DNA of 64,000 nucleotides. Source: Desulfonema magnum (GTDB lineage Bacteria; Desulfobacterota; Desulfobacteria; Desulfobacterales; 4be13). How positions within the stretch are numbered: position 1 is the first letter of the stretch; every line of letters starts with the position of its first letter. Shown in pieces: positions 35,697 through 44,538 of this stretch. Both the position numbers and the translations under genes were made by a program. The stretch is from the NCBI RefSeq assembly GCF_017377395.1, contig NZ_CP061800.1, positions 2,666,001 through 2,730,000 of the forward strand. The letters run 5' to 3'. The notes beneath the pieces were generated by a model. The model had not been told where the DNA came from. It saw nothing but the letters and a program-made list of their open reading frames with translations, and ran no database searches.

Positions 35697-36606
35697 ATCC
35701 GGAGTGCAAAAATTTTATTTTTGCACTTGCGAAAATAAAATTTTCGCACTCCGGAAAAAACTCAGCACTTGCGAAAATAAAATTTTCGCACTCCGGAAAA
35801 AAACTCAGCACTTGCGAAAATAAAATTTTCGCACTCCGGAAAAAACTCAGCACTTGCGAAAATAAAATTTTCGCACTCCGGAAAAAAACTCAGCACTTGC
35901 GAAAATAAAATTTTCGCACTCCGGAAAAAAACTCAGCACTTGCGAAAATAAAATTTTCGCACTCCGGAAAAAACTCAGCACTTGCGAAAATAAAATTTTC
36001 GCACTCCGGAAAAAACTCAGCACTTGCGAAAATAAAATTTTCGCACTCCGGAAAAAACTCAGCACTTGCGAAAATAAAATTTTCGCACTCCGGAAAAAAC
36101 TCAGCACTTGCGAAAATAAAATTTTCGCACTCCGGAAAAACTCAGCACTTGCGAAAATAAAATTTTCGCACTCCGGAAAAACTCAGCACTTGCGAAAATA
36201 AAATTTTCGCACTCCGGAAAAAAACTCAGCACTTGCGAAAATAAAATTTTCGCACTCCGGAAAAAAACTCAGCACTTGCGAAAATAAAATTTTCGCACTC
36301 CGGAAAAAAACTCAGCACTTGCGAAAATAAAATTTTCGCACTCCGGAAAAAAACTCAGCACTTGCGAAAATAAAATTTTCGCACTCCGGAAAAAAACTCA
36401 GCACTTGCGAAAATAAAATTTTCGCACTCCGGAAAAAAACTCAGCACTTGCGAAAATAAAATTTTCGCACTCCGGAAAAACTCAGCACTTGCGAAAATAA
36501 AATTTTCGCACTCCGGAAAAAACTCAGCACTTGCGAAAATAAAATTTTCGCACTCCGGAAAAACTCAGCACCTGCGAAAATAAAATTTTCGCACTCCGGA
36601 AAAAAC
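35697..36606. repeat. 21-unit array of short hairpins (GCGAAAAT-AAA-ATTTTCGC)
   Basis: Twenty-one consecutive units of 40-43 bp, each CAGCACTTGCGAAAATAAA then ATTTTCGCACTCCGG and a run of 5-7 A. GCGAAAAT and ATTTTCGC can pair around AAA. The only length variation is in the A-run. The left end is a single GGAGTGCAAAAAT palindrome as in the MITE family; the right end supplies the stop codon of the dsbA-like gene. Spacers are not unique, so it is not a CRISPR array. It fills the whole region between that gene and copy 2 of the nuclease-like gene. Confidence 0.95.
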
Positions 36607-37230
36607 TCAGGTACTTCGCTTTCCGACACCGTTTTTCTGCAAAAGTTTTTCCAGCTTTTCGTAAGGCTGCGCGCCGACCAGCCTGCTCTGATTTATCACA
36701 AAACTCGGAACCGCCTTAATTTCTTTTTTCTGAGAACGAGACCAGTCCTCATCCACCGCTGTTTTAAACGACCTCATTTCAAGCACCTCTCCGGCTTCCT
36801 TTCGAGAGAGATTCACCGATTCCGCCAGTTCCAGAAGCACCGGAATTTTGGCAATGTTCTTTCCATCCGCAAAATATGCTTTGAAAACAGCATGATGGAA
36901 TTCGTCTCCTCTGTTCTGCGTTTCAGCCCAAAGCCCTAGCTCCTGAGCCAGCCGGCTATTATATGTTTTTTTTGTTTCTTCGAAAGGCAGACCAAATCCG
37001 GCCGCAGTCTTTTTCAACCCCTTCATTATTTTGTCAATATTCACAGGCTGCCCCTTAAAAAGCTCTTCAAGCGTAAGCCCCTGCTCCGGTGTGTTCGGAT
37101 GAAGCGGAAAAGCCCGCCATCGAATAAGAATCTCATATTCTTTTTTAAGTTTTTCAATACGCCCGGTAATGAAATAGCACCAGGGTCAGATATAATCGGA
37201 AAATATTTCAAGAGTTAAAGGAACACTCAT
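36607..37230 (-). CDS. DsbA/FrnE-like thiol oxidoreductase with selenocysteine (in-frame TGA)
   Basis: ATG at 37230 follows GAGGAG. The first codons read MSVPLTLEIFSDYI, then TGA at 37188-37186, then PWCYFITGRIEKLKKEYEI in the same frame. In FrnE-type DsbA proteins this site is (D/S)Y.CPWCY, so TGA replaces the first cysteine of the CxxC site, giving UxxC. The remaining 190 residues are the helical insertion and thioredoxin-fold end with the cis-Pro in AVPSFVINQSRLVGAQPYE. A SECIS-like hairpin follows the TGA. The full length is 207 residues, normal for the family. Annotation from the GTG at 37044 would lose the active site. Confidence 0.85.
37153..37185 (-). promoter_or_regulatory. SECIS-like hairpin for the DsbA-like selenoprotein
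   Basis: In the mRNA, UUUCA pairs with UGAAA, then a U-U mismatch, then UAC pairs with GUA, with apical loop CGGGC (minus-strand 37165-37161). The loop begins 21 nt after UGA (20 nt between), within the 16-37 nt range of bacterial SECIS elements, and has G at its second position. The loop is almost the same as that of rnfB (CGGGU). Confidence 0.65.
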
Positions 37231-37278
37231 TTTTTCTCCTCACTTTCAAGTTTCACTTGATCATCAAGTTCTTTACCT

Positions 37279-37304
37279 GTCATTCCTGCGAAAGCAGGAA
37301 TGAC
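37279..37304. repeat. TCATTCCTGCGAAAGCAGG palindrome
   Basis: A single short palindrome (TCATTCCTGC / GCAGGAATGA) just upstream of the TTTCAAG array; the same core forms the arms of the repeat at 24253. Confidence 0.7.
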
Positions 37305-37344
37305 AAACTGTTGTGGAAATCATCTCAGAAAATTTGATCATCGA

Positions 37345-37704
37345 GTTTCAAGTTTCCAGTTTCCAGTTTCCAGTTTCAAGTTTCAAGTTTCCAGTTTCAA
37401 GTTTCAAGTTTCCAGTTTCAAGTTTCAAGTTTCAAGTTCCGAGTTTCAAGTTTCAAGTTTCAAGTTCCGAGTTTCAAGTTTCAAGTTTCCAGTTTCCAGT
37501 TTCAAGTTCCGAGTTTCAAGTTTCAAGTTCCGAGTTTCAAGTTTCAAGTTTCAAGTTTCAAGTTTCAAGTTTCGAGTTCCGAGTTTCAAGTTTCAAGTTC
37601 CGAGTTTCAAGTTTCAAGTTCCGAGTTTCAAGTTTCAAGTTTCAAGTTTCAAGTTTCAAGTTTCCAGTTTCAAGTTTCAAGTTTCAAGTTTCAAGTTTCA
37701 AGCC
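37345..37704. repeat. TTTCAAG/TTCCAG heptamer array
   Basis: About fifty copies of a 7-bp unit, GTTTCAA with variants GTTTCCA and GTTCCGA, run up to the trkH stop codon. With a 7-bp unit all frames stay open and encode QVSSFKF-type peptides; these ORFs are artefacts. A similar array ends at the ecfT/bioN stop (42752-42981). Confidence 0.95.
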
Positions 37705-37706
37705 CC

Positions 37707-39158
37707 TCATTTCCGCCAAAACTCCGGCACAAGAAGAATGATAACCGTATAAATTTCAAGTCGTCCCAGGAGCATGCACCATATCAGGAGCCATTTGCCA
37801 GATTCGGGTATCAGGGCGAAATTTTCAGCCGGGCCTACAAGTCCGAACCCCGGTCCGATATTTCCTATTGTGGCCGCGATTGCCCCGAATGATGTGACAA
37901 AATCCACGCCCATGCCTGCGAGCAGGACAGAACAGAACGCATAGAGAATCATGTAAAGTGCAAGAAAACCGAGAATACTTCGCATAACCCCCTCTGGCAC
38001 GGTTTTTCCGCCAATTTTTATATGAGTGACCGCATGGGGATGAATCAGGGAAAACAGCTCTTTGTAGCAGTATTTAAAAGCGAGCATGGCGCGAAGGCAT
38101 TTCATGCCGCCGCCGGTGGAACCGGCAGAAGCCCCTAAAAACATGCACAGCAGGATGATAATCTGAGACATGGCAGGCCAAGTTTCATAATCTGCCGTGG
38201 CAAAGCCGGTGGTCGTAATAATGGAAACAATCTGGAAAACGGCAAAACGAAACGCCTCGCCAATGGTCTGGTATGTTGCACCGTAAATATCAAAACTCAC
38301 AACAGCGGTCAGCAAAATAACCACCCCTAAAAAAAAGCGGCATTCCGAATCCCGCCAGAAAGCAAGGGATTCCCCTTTCAGAAACTGATAATGAAGGGAA
38401 AAATTAATCCCGGCCAGCACCATAAAAACCGTGATGATGCTATCAAAATAAATACTGTCATAATGAGCAATGGAACTATTTTTTGTTGAAAAACCGCCTG
38501 TGGGCATGGTTGTGAACGCATGATTCAACGCGTCATAAATATCCATTCCCCCGATCATGAGCAGGATGATTTCAGCCAATGTAATTCCCGCGTACACTTT
38601 CCAGAGAATCATTGCCGTATCTCTGATACGCGGTTTGAGTTTATCCGGGACAGGACTGGGAACCTCGGCCTTATACAACTGCATCCCCCCGACTCCCAGA
38701 AAAGGAAGGATAGCCAGGGATAAAACAATAATTCCCATGCCGCCCAGCCATTGGATAAAACTCCGCCAAAAAAGCAGTCCCTTTGGAACCGCCTCAATGT
38801 TGGTCAGAACAGATGAGCCGGTTGTGGTGAAACCTGAAACCGATTCAAAGAACGCATTTACAAAAGTCCCGAACTCCCCGCCTGAGAAATAAAACGGGAA
38901 CGCACCGAACACCCCCACGGCTGTCCATCCCAGGGCAACAATTGCCATGCCTTCACGGGGACTGATATATTCAGTCTTAGGGCTTCTGAAAAACAAGCAC
39001 AGTAAAAGACCGCATATAATTGTCAGATTCATGGAATCTAAAAGCGGAAGGACACTCTCATCTCCGTAAATAAGACCCACGAAAAGCGGGCACACCATGA
39101 ACACTCCCAAAAAAAAGATCAACATTCCGATAATATGAAATATATAGCGCCAACGCAT
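37707..39158 (-). CDS. trkH: Trk potassium uptake protein TrkH
   Basis: A 483-residue membrane protein with four repeated M1-P-M2 units. Selectivity-filter segments are visible as SGFTTTGSSVL, TTMPTGGFSTKN, ITTTGFATADYETW and ATIGNIGPGFGLVG, each with the central glycine. It forms the K+-translocating subunit with TrkA, encoded just upstream on the same strand at 39387. The 228-bp gap between them is almost entirely an AACACCT array. Confidence 0.94.
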   Translation of the reverse strand: MRWRYIFHIIGMLIFFLGVFMVCPLFVGLIYGDESVLPLLDSMNLTIICGLLLCLFFRSPKTEYISPREGMAIVALGWTAVGVFGAFPFYFSGGEFGTFVNAFFESVSGFTTTGSSVLTNIEAVPKGLLFWRSFIQWLGGMGIIVLSLAILPFLGVGGMQLYKAEVPSPVPDKLKPRIRDTAMILWKVYAGITLAEIILLMIGGMDIYDALNHAFTTMPTGGFSTKNSSIAHYDSIYFDSIITVFMVLAGINFSLHYQFLKGESLAFWRDSECRFFLGVVILLTAVVSFDIYGATYQTIGEAFRFAVFQIVSIITTTGFATADYETWPAMSQIIILLCMFLGASAGSTGGGMKCLRAMLAFKYCYKELFSLIHPHAVTHIKIGGKTVPEGVMRSILGFLALYMILYAFCSVLLAGMGVDFVTSFGAIAATIGNIGPGFGLVGPAENFALIPESGKWLLIWCMLLGRLEIYTVIILLVPEFWRK

Positions 39159-39180
39159 CTGTAATCTTCTCCATTTTTCA

Positions 39181-39384
39181 CCTTAACACCTAACACCTAA
39201 CACCTAACACCTAACACCTTAACACCTTAACACCTTAACACCTTAACACCTTAACACCTTAACACCTTAACACCTAACACCTAACACCTAACACCTAACA
39301 CCCTAACACCTAACACCTAACACCTAACACCTAACACCTAACACCTAACACCTTAACACCTTAACACCTTAACACCTAACACCC
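39181..39384. repeat. TAACACC heptamer/octamer array between trkA and trkH
   Basis: About 27 copies of AACACCT or AACACCTT fill the intergenic region from end to end. Shorter arrays of the same unit (or its complement AGGTGTTA) occur at 14549, 24376, 25988, 57366 and 62010. It leaves no room for a promoter or a normal ribosome-binding site of trkH beyond the last ~20 bp. Confidence 0.95.
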
Positions 39385-39386
39385 CT

Positions 39387-40754
39387 CTAAAAAAACTCCA
39401 GTTTCACCTCAAGAATTTTTTCCATCTTGGGAATAGCATCTCTTTTTGCGAATATGATAATTCTGTCATTCGGATGAATCACGCTTTCACCTGAAGGGAT
39501 TGTTATCTCATTTTCACGGATGATGCTGATCACCAGCACCCCTTTTGGAAGAGAAATATCTTTTAACGGCTTGCCCACAATATCCGAGGTCTCCAAAGCC
39601 ACAGCTTCCACGACTTCGGCCCCTTCCCCTTTAATGGATTTGGCAGAAAGCACCTTACCCCGGCGGATGTATTGCAAAATCGTATTCACGGCCGAAAGTC
39701 TCGGATCTACGACCTGTTCGATACCAATGGCCGACATCAGGGGAAAATAACCAAACTTGCTGATTTTTGTTATGGTCTTTTTTGCGCCCATGCGCTTGAT
39801 AAGAAGCGATGCCAGAATATTGGTCTCCTCATCGCTGGTCAGCGTAATTGCGACATCTGTATCCTGAATATTCTCTTCGGTGAGGATCCCCTGATCAGAG
39901 CCGTCTCCGCACAGCACAACCGTTTTATTCAACTGTTCTGCAAGCTGTGTGCATTGATCCGGATCTTTTTCAATGATTTTCGTATGGATGGATTTTTTCT
40001 CAAGCAGGGAGGCCAGCCTGAAGCCGATGCGTCCGCCTCCCACAATGAGGGCACGGCGTACTGGTTCCGCATATTTGTTAAAAGTTTTCAGGGTATCCAT
40101 GAGGTTCTCTTCTTTACTGATAAAATAAAAGGTATCCCCCGGCAACAGACTGTCATTTCCGGTGGGAATAATCAGTTCCTCATCCCGAATGACTGCGGCA
40201 ATAAGAGGAATTTGTTTTCCCGAAGCCTGGGAAAGTTTGGCAAAAGGAATACCCGCCATTTTTGTATCCTCTTTGTCCAACTGTATTCCGATCAGTTTCA
40301 AATGACCTCCTGCAAATTCACTCACATCAACGGCTCCTGGCACACTCATCAGCCGGTCAATGGTTCTCACCACCTCAACTTCCGGATTGATGATGGTGTC
40401 AATATGAGGTGCGCTGGAACGAAAATTGCTATGATATTTATCATAATCCGCATCCCGTATCCGAGCCAGCTTTTTTGTTGCGGGAGAAATAATATCTGTA
40501 AGAAGACAGGCCACCAAATTTGTTTCGTCCTTATTTGTAACAGCGAGAAGTATCTCGGCATTTTTGATACCTGCTTCCTCCAGTACAAGCGGACTGCTTC
40601 CTGATCCGTTAATCACCTGAACATCTATGTTGTCAGACACTCGGCGAATGGCATCAGGATTGCTGTCAATAATCACCACATCTTTGTTTTCAAGCGCAAG
40701 TCGGCTCGCAATGTGGAAACCAACCTCGCCCGCGCCTACGATTACGATTTTCAA
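39387..40754 (-). CDS. trkA: Trk system NAD-binding regulatory protein TrkA
   Basis: A 455-residue cytoplasmic protein with two RCK domains, each with a dinucleotide fold: MKIVIVGAGEVGFHIASRLA at the N-terminus and ALIVGGGRIGFRLASLLE near residue 230, each followed by an RCK_C domain. It gates TrkH in response to nucleotides. AAAGGAGTTG upstream is a good ribosome-binding site. Confidence 0.94.
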   Translation of the reverse strand: MKIVIVGAGEVGFHIASRLALENKDVVIIDSNPDAIRRVSDNIDVQVINGSGSSPLVLEEAGIKNAEILLAVTNKDETNLVACLLTDIISPATKKLARIRDADYDKYHSNFRSSAPHIDTIINPEVEVVRTIDRLMSVPGAVDVSEFAGGHLKLIGIQLDKEDTKMAGIPFAKLSQASGKQIPLIAAVIRDEELIIPTGNDSLLPGDTFYFISKEENLMDTLKTFNKYAEPVRRALIVGGGRIGFRLASLLEKKSIHTKIIEKDPDQCTQLAEQLNKTVVLCGDGSDQGILTEENIQDTDVAITLTSDEETNILASLLIKRMGAKKTITKISKFGYFPLMSAIGIEQVVDPRLSAVNTILQYIRRGKVLSAKSIKGEGAEVVEAVALETSDIVGKPLKDISLPKGVLVISIIRENEITIPSGESVIHPNDRIIIFAKRDAIPKMEKILEVKLEFF

Positions 40755-40819
40755 TGTAACAACTCCTTTTTTGAAACTTGAAACTGGGGACTATGCATGA
40801 ATTTTTGATATTTCAAATT

Positions 40820-42709
40820 TCAAATTTCAAATTTCATCTTAAATGTCGTTCCCGATTCTTTACTACTATGGAAATCCAATGTCCCATCTATCTGTCTTGT
40901 CAGGCCGGTTATTATTTTCAGACCCAATGTTTTTGGGCTTTCTATACCTTTATTCTCTGGAAAGCCGACCCCGTCATCGCTTACTGTCAATGTAAAACTG
41001 TCATCATTATCTGCTTTGACGCTGACCGTAATTTTTCCTTTTTCCCTGTTCGTAAAAGCGTGTTTAAAACAATTTGAAATGAGTTCGTTCATGATCAGAC
41101 CGCAAGGAATCGCTGTGCTTATGTTTAACAGAATTTTATCAATATCTGTATGTAACCTGATTCTGCCAGGCTTTGTCTGATAAGCGTGAAACAAACGTGT
41201 TATAAGGTTCGGGGCATAATCAGAAAAATCAATCTCCGCGAGATTTTCAGATTTGTACAACTGTTCATGGATCAGCGCCATGGATTTTATACGTCCCTCT
41301 ATAATCCGAAATTCCTGAATGGTCTGCGGGTCCTGAATTGAAGTCATTTGCATATTGAGCAAGCTTTCAATAACATGCAAATTATTTTTGACACGGTGAT
41401 GAATTTCCTGCAGAAGCACTATTTTTTCTTTGAGCGATGCTTTAATTTTTTCTTCAGCCTGCTTGCGCTCTTCAATATCTTCCTGAACCGTTACCCACAG
41501 GGCATTATGTATGGAATGCTGAAAAGCGGACACTTTTGCATGGGTTAAAAACGGTTTTCCGTTTTTCCTGATATTGGTCACCTCTCCTTCCCATATGCCT
41601 GTCTCATTTAAAACAGATATAATTTCTTGGGCTGTTTCCTCAGGAGATTTGTACATGGGTGCGTTAATCAGAGTGATATGCCTGCCGAGCAGCTCGCTCC
41701 GTTCATAGCCAAGCATTTTATCAAACGCGGGATTTGTATAAATAAAGACTCCGTTATCAGCCTGGACAATGTTCACTCCTTCGGCCATATTATCCATTGC
41801 CAGACCATACAGCTTCAATTCTTCCTCGGTCCGCAGATGTTCGTTGATCTTTTTTTTCAAATTTTCATTGGCCTCGGCAAGCTCCTCGGTTCTTTTACGA
41901 ACTTCTTCTTCCAGGCCATGATAAGCATCTTTCAACTTGGCTACCATGGCTTTAAAAGCCCGGGCAAACTGACCAAGCTCGTCTTTTGATTCAACAGGAA
42001 TTTCCTTGTCCAAATTCCCCTGACTGATTTCAATCACTGCGCTCATCAGTGCGGACAGAGGTTGTATGATAGTCCGGGTAAGCAGTATCACAAAAATAAC
42101 GCTGCCTAAAATAGTTATGATAACAAGCAGATAGGCGGTATTCAGCGTTTTTCCCCTTATATCTGATGTTTCATTCAAAAACGCCTCTGCTTTGCTCTGA
42201 GCAAAATCACTCAGCGACAGCATGGCTGTGTTAACTTTGTCCACATGCCGGGCACCTTTGCCTTTTGTTATGGCAGCGGCTTCATCTTTTTTACCCTGAC
42301 GCGTTAAAGCGATGACTTCATCACGAATGGCTTTCCATTCCCTGAACGCCTTTCTGGCATCTTCATACATTCTTTTTTCGCCTAAAAAGCGTTCCTCTAT
42401 TATTTTAAAATCCTTATAGACCTCTTTTTCATATTTGTCTGCGATTCGGACAGCCTCATCTGTCTCAGCATCACTTTTAGCCAGGGCCACATCTTTCATT
42501 GCACGGTGAATTCGGATAATATTGCCATCAACTCTGAAGACAGCGTTACTGACGGCAAGCGGATGCCTGTACATCATGCCCGTCAGATCTGATAAAAACC
42601 CCATCCGATTAATAATGAAAAGGCTCACGATGGCAAAAAGCAAAAGAATCAGGCTGAATCCGATTCCAAGTCTTATGCCAATACTTAACTCTTTAAACTT
42701 TTTCAACAT
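40820..42709 (-). CDS. membrane sensor histidine kinase (4HB_MCP-HAMP-PAS-HisKA_2-HATPase)
   Basis: A 629-residue protein. There is an N-terminal membrane segment (IRLGIGFSLILLLFAIVSLF), a periplasmic four-helix sensor (~40-190), a second membrane segment (AYLLVIITILGSVIFVILL), HAMP (~210-265), a PAS/PAC domain (~300-420, with NPAFDKMLGYERSELLG), the H box HHRVKNNLHVIESLLNMQ of the HisKA_2 class, and a HATPase with NELISNCFKHAF and DDGVGFP. No response regulator gene is adjacent. The ligand is unknown. Confidence 0.9.
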   Translation of the reverse strand: MLKKFKELSIGIRLGIGFSLILLLFAIVSLFIINRMGFLSDLTGMMYRHPLAVSNAVFRVDGNIIRIHRAMKDVALAKSDAETDEAVRIADKYEKEVYKDFKIIEERFLGEKRMYEDARKAFREWKAIRDEVIALTRQGKKDEAAAITKGKGARHVDKVNTAMLSLSDFAQSKAEAFLNETSDIRGKTLNTAYLLVIITILGSVIFVILLTRTIIQPLSALMSAVIEISQGNLDKEIPVESKDELGQFARAFKAMVAKLKDAYHGLEEEVRKRTEELAEANENLKKKINEHLRTEEELKLYGLAMDNMAEGVNIVQADNGVFIYTNPAFDKMLGYERSELLGRHITLINAPMYKSPEETAQEIISVLNETGIWEGEVTNIRKNGKPFLTHAKVSAFQHSIHNALWVTVQEDIEERKQAEEKIKASLKEKIVLLQEIHHRVKNNLHVIESLLNMQMTSIQDPQTIQEFRIIEGRIKSMALIHEQLYKSENLAEIDFSDYAPNLITRLFHAYQTKPGRIRLHTDIDKILLNISTAIPCGLIMNELISNCFKHAFTNREKGKITVSVKADNDDSFTLTVSDDGVGFPENKGIESPKTLGLKIITGLTRQIDGTLDFHSSKESGTTFKMKFEI

Positions 42710-42751
42710 AGTAATAATTTGAAATTTGAAATTTAATGATTTTTTTGCAAA

Positions 42752-42981
42752 GTTTCGAGTTTCAAGTTTCGAATTTCAAGTTTCAAGTTTCAAGTTTCAA
42801 GTTTCAAGTTTCAAGTTTCAAGTTTCGAATTTCAAGTTTCGAATTTCAAGTTTCAAGTTTCAAGTTTCAAGTTTCAAGTTTCGAGTTTCAAGTTTCAAGT
42901 TTCAAGTTTCAAGTTTCGAATTTCAAGTTTCAAGTTTCAAGTTTCGAATTTCAAGTTTCAAGTTTCAAGTTTCAAGTTTCA
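42752..42981. repeat. TTTCAAG heptamer array downstream of the T-component gene
   Basis: About thirty copies of GTTTCAA with GTTTCGA and GAATTTCAA variants, ending at the bioN-like stop codon. It separates it from the histidine kinase. All frames are open through it; no gene is supported. Confidence 0.93.
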
Positions 42982-43728
42982 CAATATCAGAATGCACAGG
43001 CAGATGACCAGCAACAGTGCTATCCAATCTTTTTTACCAGATGAAAGCTCCGGGTCTGTCCGATTTTCAGAATAACATCTTGCTTCCATGGCGACAATAA
43101 GTTTATCAGCGTCTTCAAAGGTTCGACGCATGAGCGGAATGGTAAACTTTATTAACCGATACACAGGGTTTTTCCGGTTTTCGATTCCTCTTGCACGCTG
43201 GGCATCGGCAGTCTCTTTTGCCTGGTTGAGAATGGTCGGTATAAAGCGCATCACCAGACTGATCATGGTGGCGACTCTTTTTGCGGGAATAAACGGAAAA
43301 GGAGTCAGAAACCATTCCACAGCCGCTTTGATTTCCGAGGGCCGGGTGGTCGAAACAAATATCAGTCCCAGCAAAACCACAGTCCCCAGGCGTCCGCAGA
43401 CAAGTATGCCATCATACAATCCCTGAGAGGTCATCGTCAGCCCCATAAATTCGATGACCGGGGTTCCGGGAGTTGATAAAGCCCTGGCAATGAGAACAAA
43501 AGTCAGCAGGATAAGAAAATACTGAATTTCCTTTAAAACGGATATGAATGAGACACGGATATGAATGATGGCAAAAACAAGCAGGAGAATTAAAAGAGAA
43601 AGTCCCGGGATATATGCTTTCAGGCTTGCAAGGCTGATAAGAATAAGACATGCAAGTTTAAACCGGGAATCCAGGATATGAAGAAGGGAAGTTCCGGTGC
43701 GATAACCAAAAACAGTCAGTTCAGCCAT
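42979..43728 (-). CDS. bioN: ECF transporter T component, probably BioN
   Basis: A 249-residue membrane protein of the CbiQ/EcfT family with several N-terminal helices and the coupling-helix motif AQRARGIENRK (A-R-G), which contacts the ATPase. It overlaps the ATPase gene by 13 bp. With bioY and bioB upstream on the same strand it is most likely the T component of a BioMNY biotin importer. Assignment to biotin rests on context. Confidence 0.82.
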   Translation of the reverse strand: MAELTVFGYRTGTSLLHILDSRFKLACLILISLASLKAYIPGLSLLILLLVFAIIHIRVSFISVLKEIQYFLILLTFVLIARALSTPGTPVIEFMGLTMTSQGLYDGILVCGRLGTVVLLGLIFVSTTRPSEIKAAVEWFLTPFPFIPAKRVATMISLVMRFIPTILNQAKETADAQRARGIENRKNPVYRLIKFTIPLMRRTFEDADKLIVAMEARCYSENRTDPELSSGKKDWIALLLVICLCILIL

Positions 43729-44465
43729 GATCCGATTTCCATGCCCAGGCGGGAAGCGCAGGGCTGTCTTACGCCGTAAGTCTCGACATCTGTGACAATC
43801 TGATCCGGAGTCCCGTCTCTTACAATTTTCCCGTCTTTCATAATGACCAGACGGTTTGCATGACCAAGGACTTTTTCCAGATCATGGGTGGTTAGCAGAA
43901 TGGTGTGCCCTGCCTCATGCAGAGAAAGAATCTGTTTTAATATCTGCCTGACACCGGGATAATCAAGGTTGGAAAAAGGTTCGTCAAACACCAGTATCTT
44001 GGGATTCATGGCAAGAACGCCGGCAATGGCGAGCCTCCGTTTTTCTCCGCCGGAAAGCACATGGGGTCTCTGATCTGCGAAAGATGCCAGCCCCACGGCA
44101 TTTAATGCGTGAGACACCCGTTTTTTTATTTCCGGCCTGCTCAGACAAAGATTTTCCGGGCCGAACGCCACGTCTTCAGACACGGTTTCCCCGACAATCT
44201 GGCTGTCCGCGTCCTGGAACACCATGCCGACCATCTGCCTTGCCCTTACAACATTCTCGGACACGGAAATTCCGTCGAGTATGACTGTTCCTGCTGTGGG
44301 CAGAAAAAGTCCGTTCAGATGCCGCAACAATGTTGTTTTTCCTGATCCGTTCTGACCGGAGATAACAACAAACTCCCCCTCCCGAACCATCAGGTTAATG
44401 TTCTCTATCCCCATTGCTCCGTTTGAAAAACGGTGGGTGAGGTTGATTATTTCAAGAATGTTCAT
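43716..44465 (-). CDS. bioM: ECF transporter ATPase, probably BioM
   Basis: A 249-residue ABC ATPase: Walker A GQNGSGKTTLL, Q-loop VFQDADSQI, signature LSGGEKRRLAIAG, Walker B ILVFDEPFSNLD, H-loop TTHD. This is the CbiO/EcfA pattern. It overlaps the T-component gene and follows, after an inserted restriction-modification pair, bioB and bioY. It drives biotin uptake with BioN and BioY. Confidence 0.85.
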   Translation of the reverse strand: MNILEIINLTHRFSNGAMGIENINLMVREGEFVVISGQNGSGKTTLLRHLNGLFLPTAGTVILDGISVSENVVRARQMVGMVFQDADSQIVGETVSEDVAFGPENLCLSRPEIKKRVSHALNAVGLASFADQRPHVLSGGEKRRLAIAGVLAMNPKILVFDEPFSNLDYPGVRQILKQILSLHEAGHTILLTTHDLEKVLGHANRLVIMKDGKIVRDGTPDQIVTDVETYGVRQPCASRLGMEIGSWLN

Positions 44466-44538
44466 GTCAGTTGTTAGTGAAGGCTCTGCTTACTGGTTTT
44501 ATGTTTTGTTATGAACATGCTTCTCGGTTACATGCCAT

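Noticed and set aside
35697-36606. CRISPR array
   Set aside because: The units recur at a regular 40-43 bp spacing, but the whole unit is conserved; there are no unique spacers and no cas genes.
36607-37044. Stand-alone 145-residue DsbA-like protein starting at GTG 37044
   Set aside because: It lacks the active site; the upstream in-frame sequence through TGA restores it with a proper start and ribosome-binding site.
37300-37752. Two + strand ORFs encoding QVSSFKF repeats, and a similar pair at 42726-43044
   Set aside because: They are translations of a 7-bp heptamer array and occur in overlapping frames with no ribosome-binding site; not proteins.
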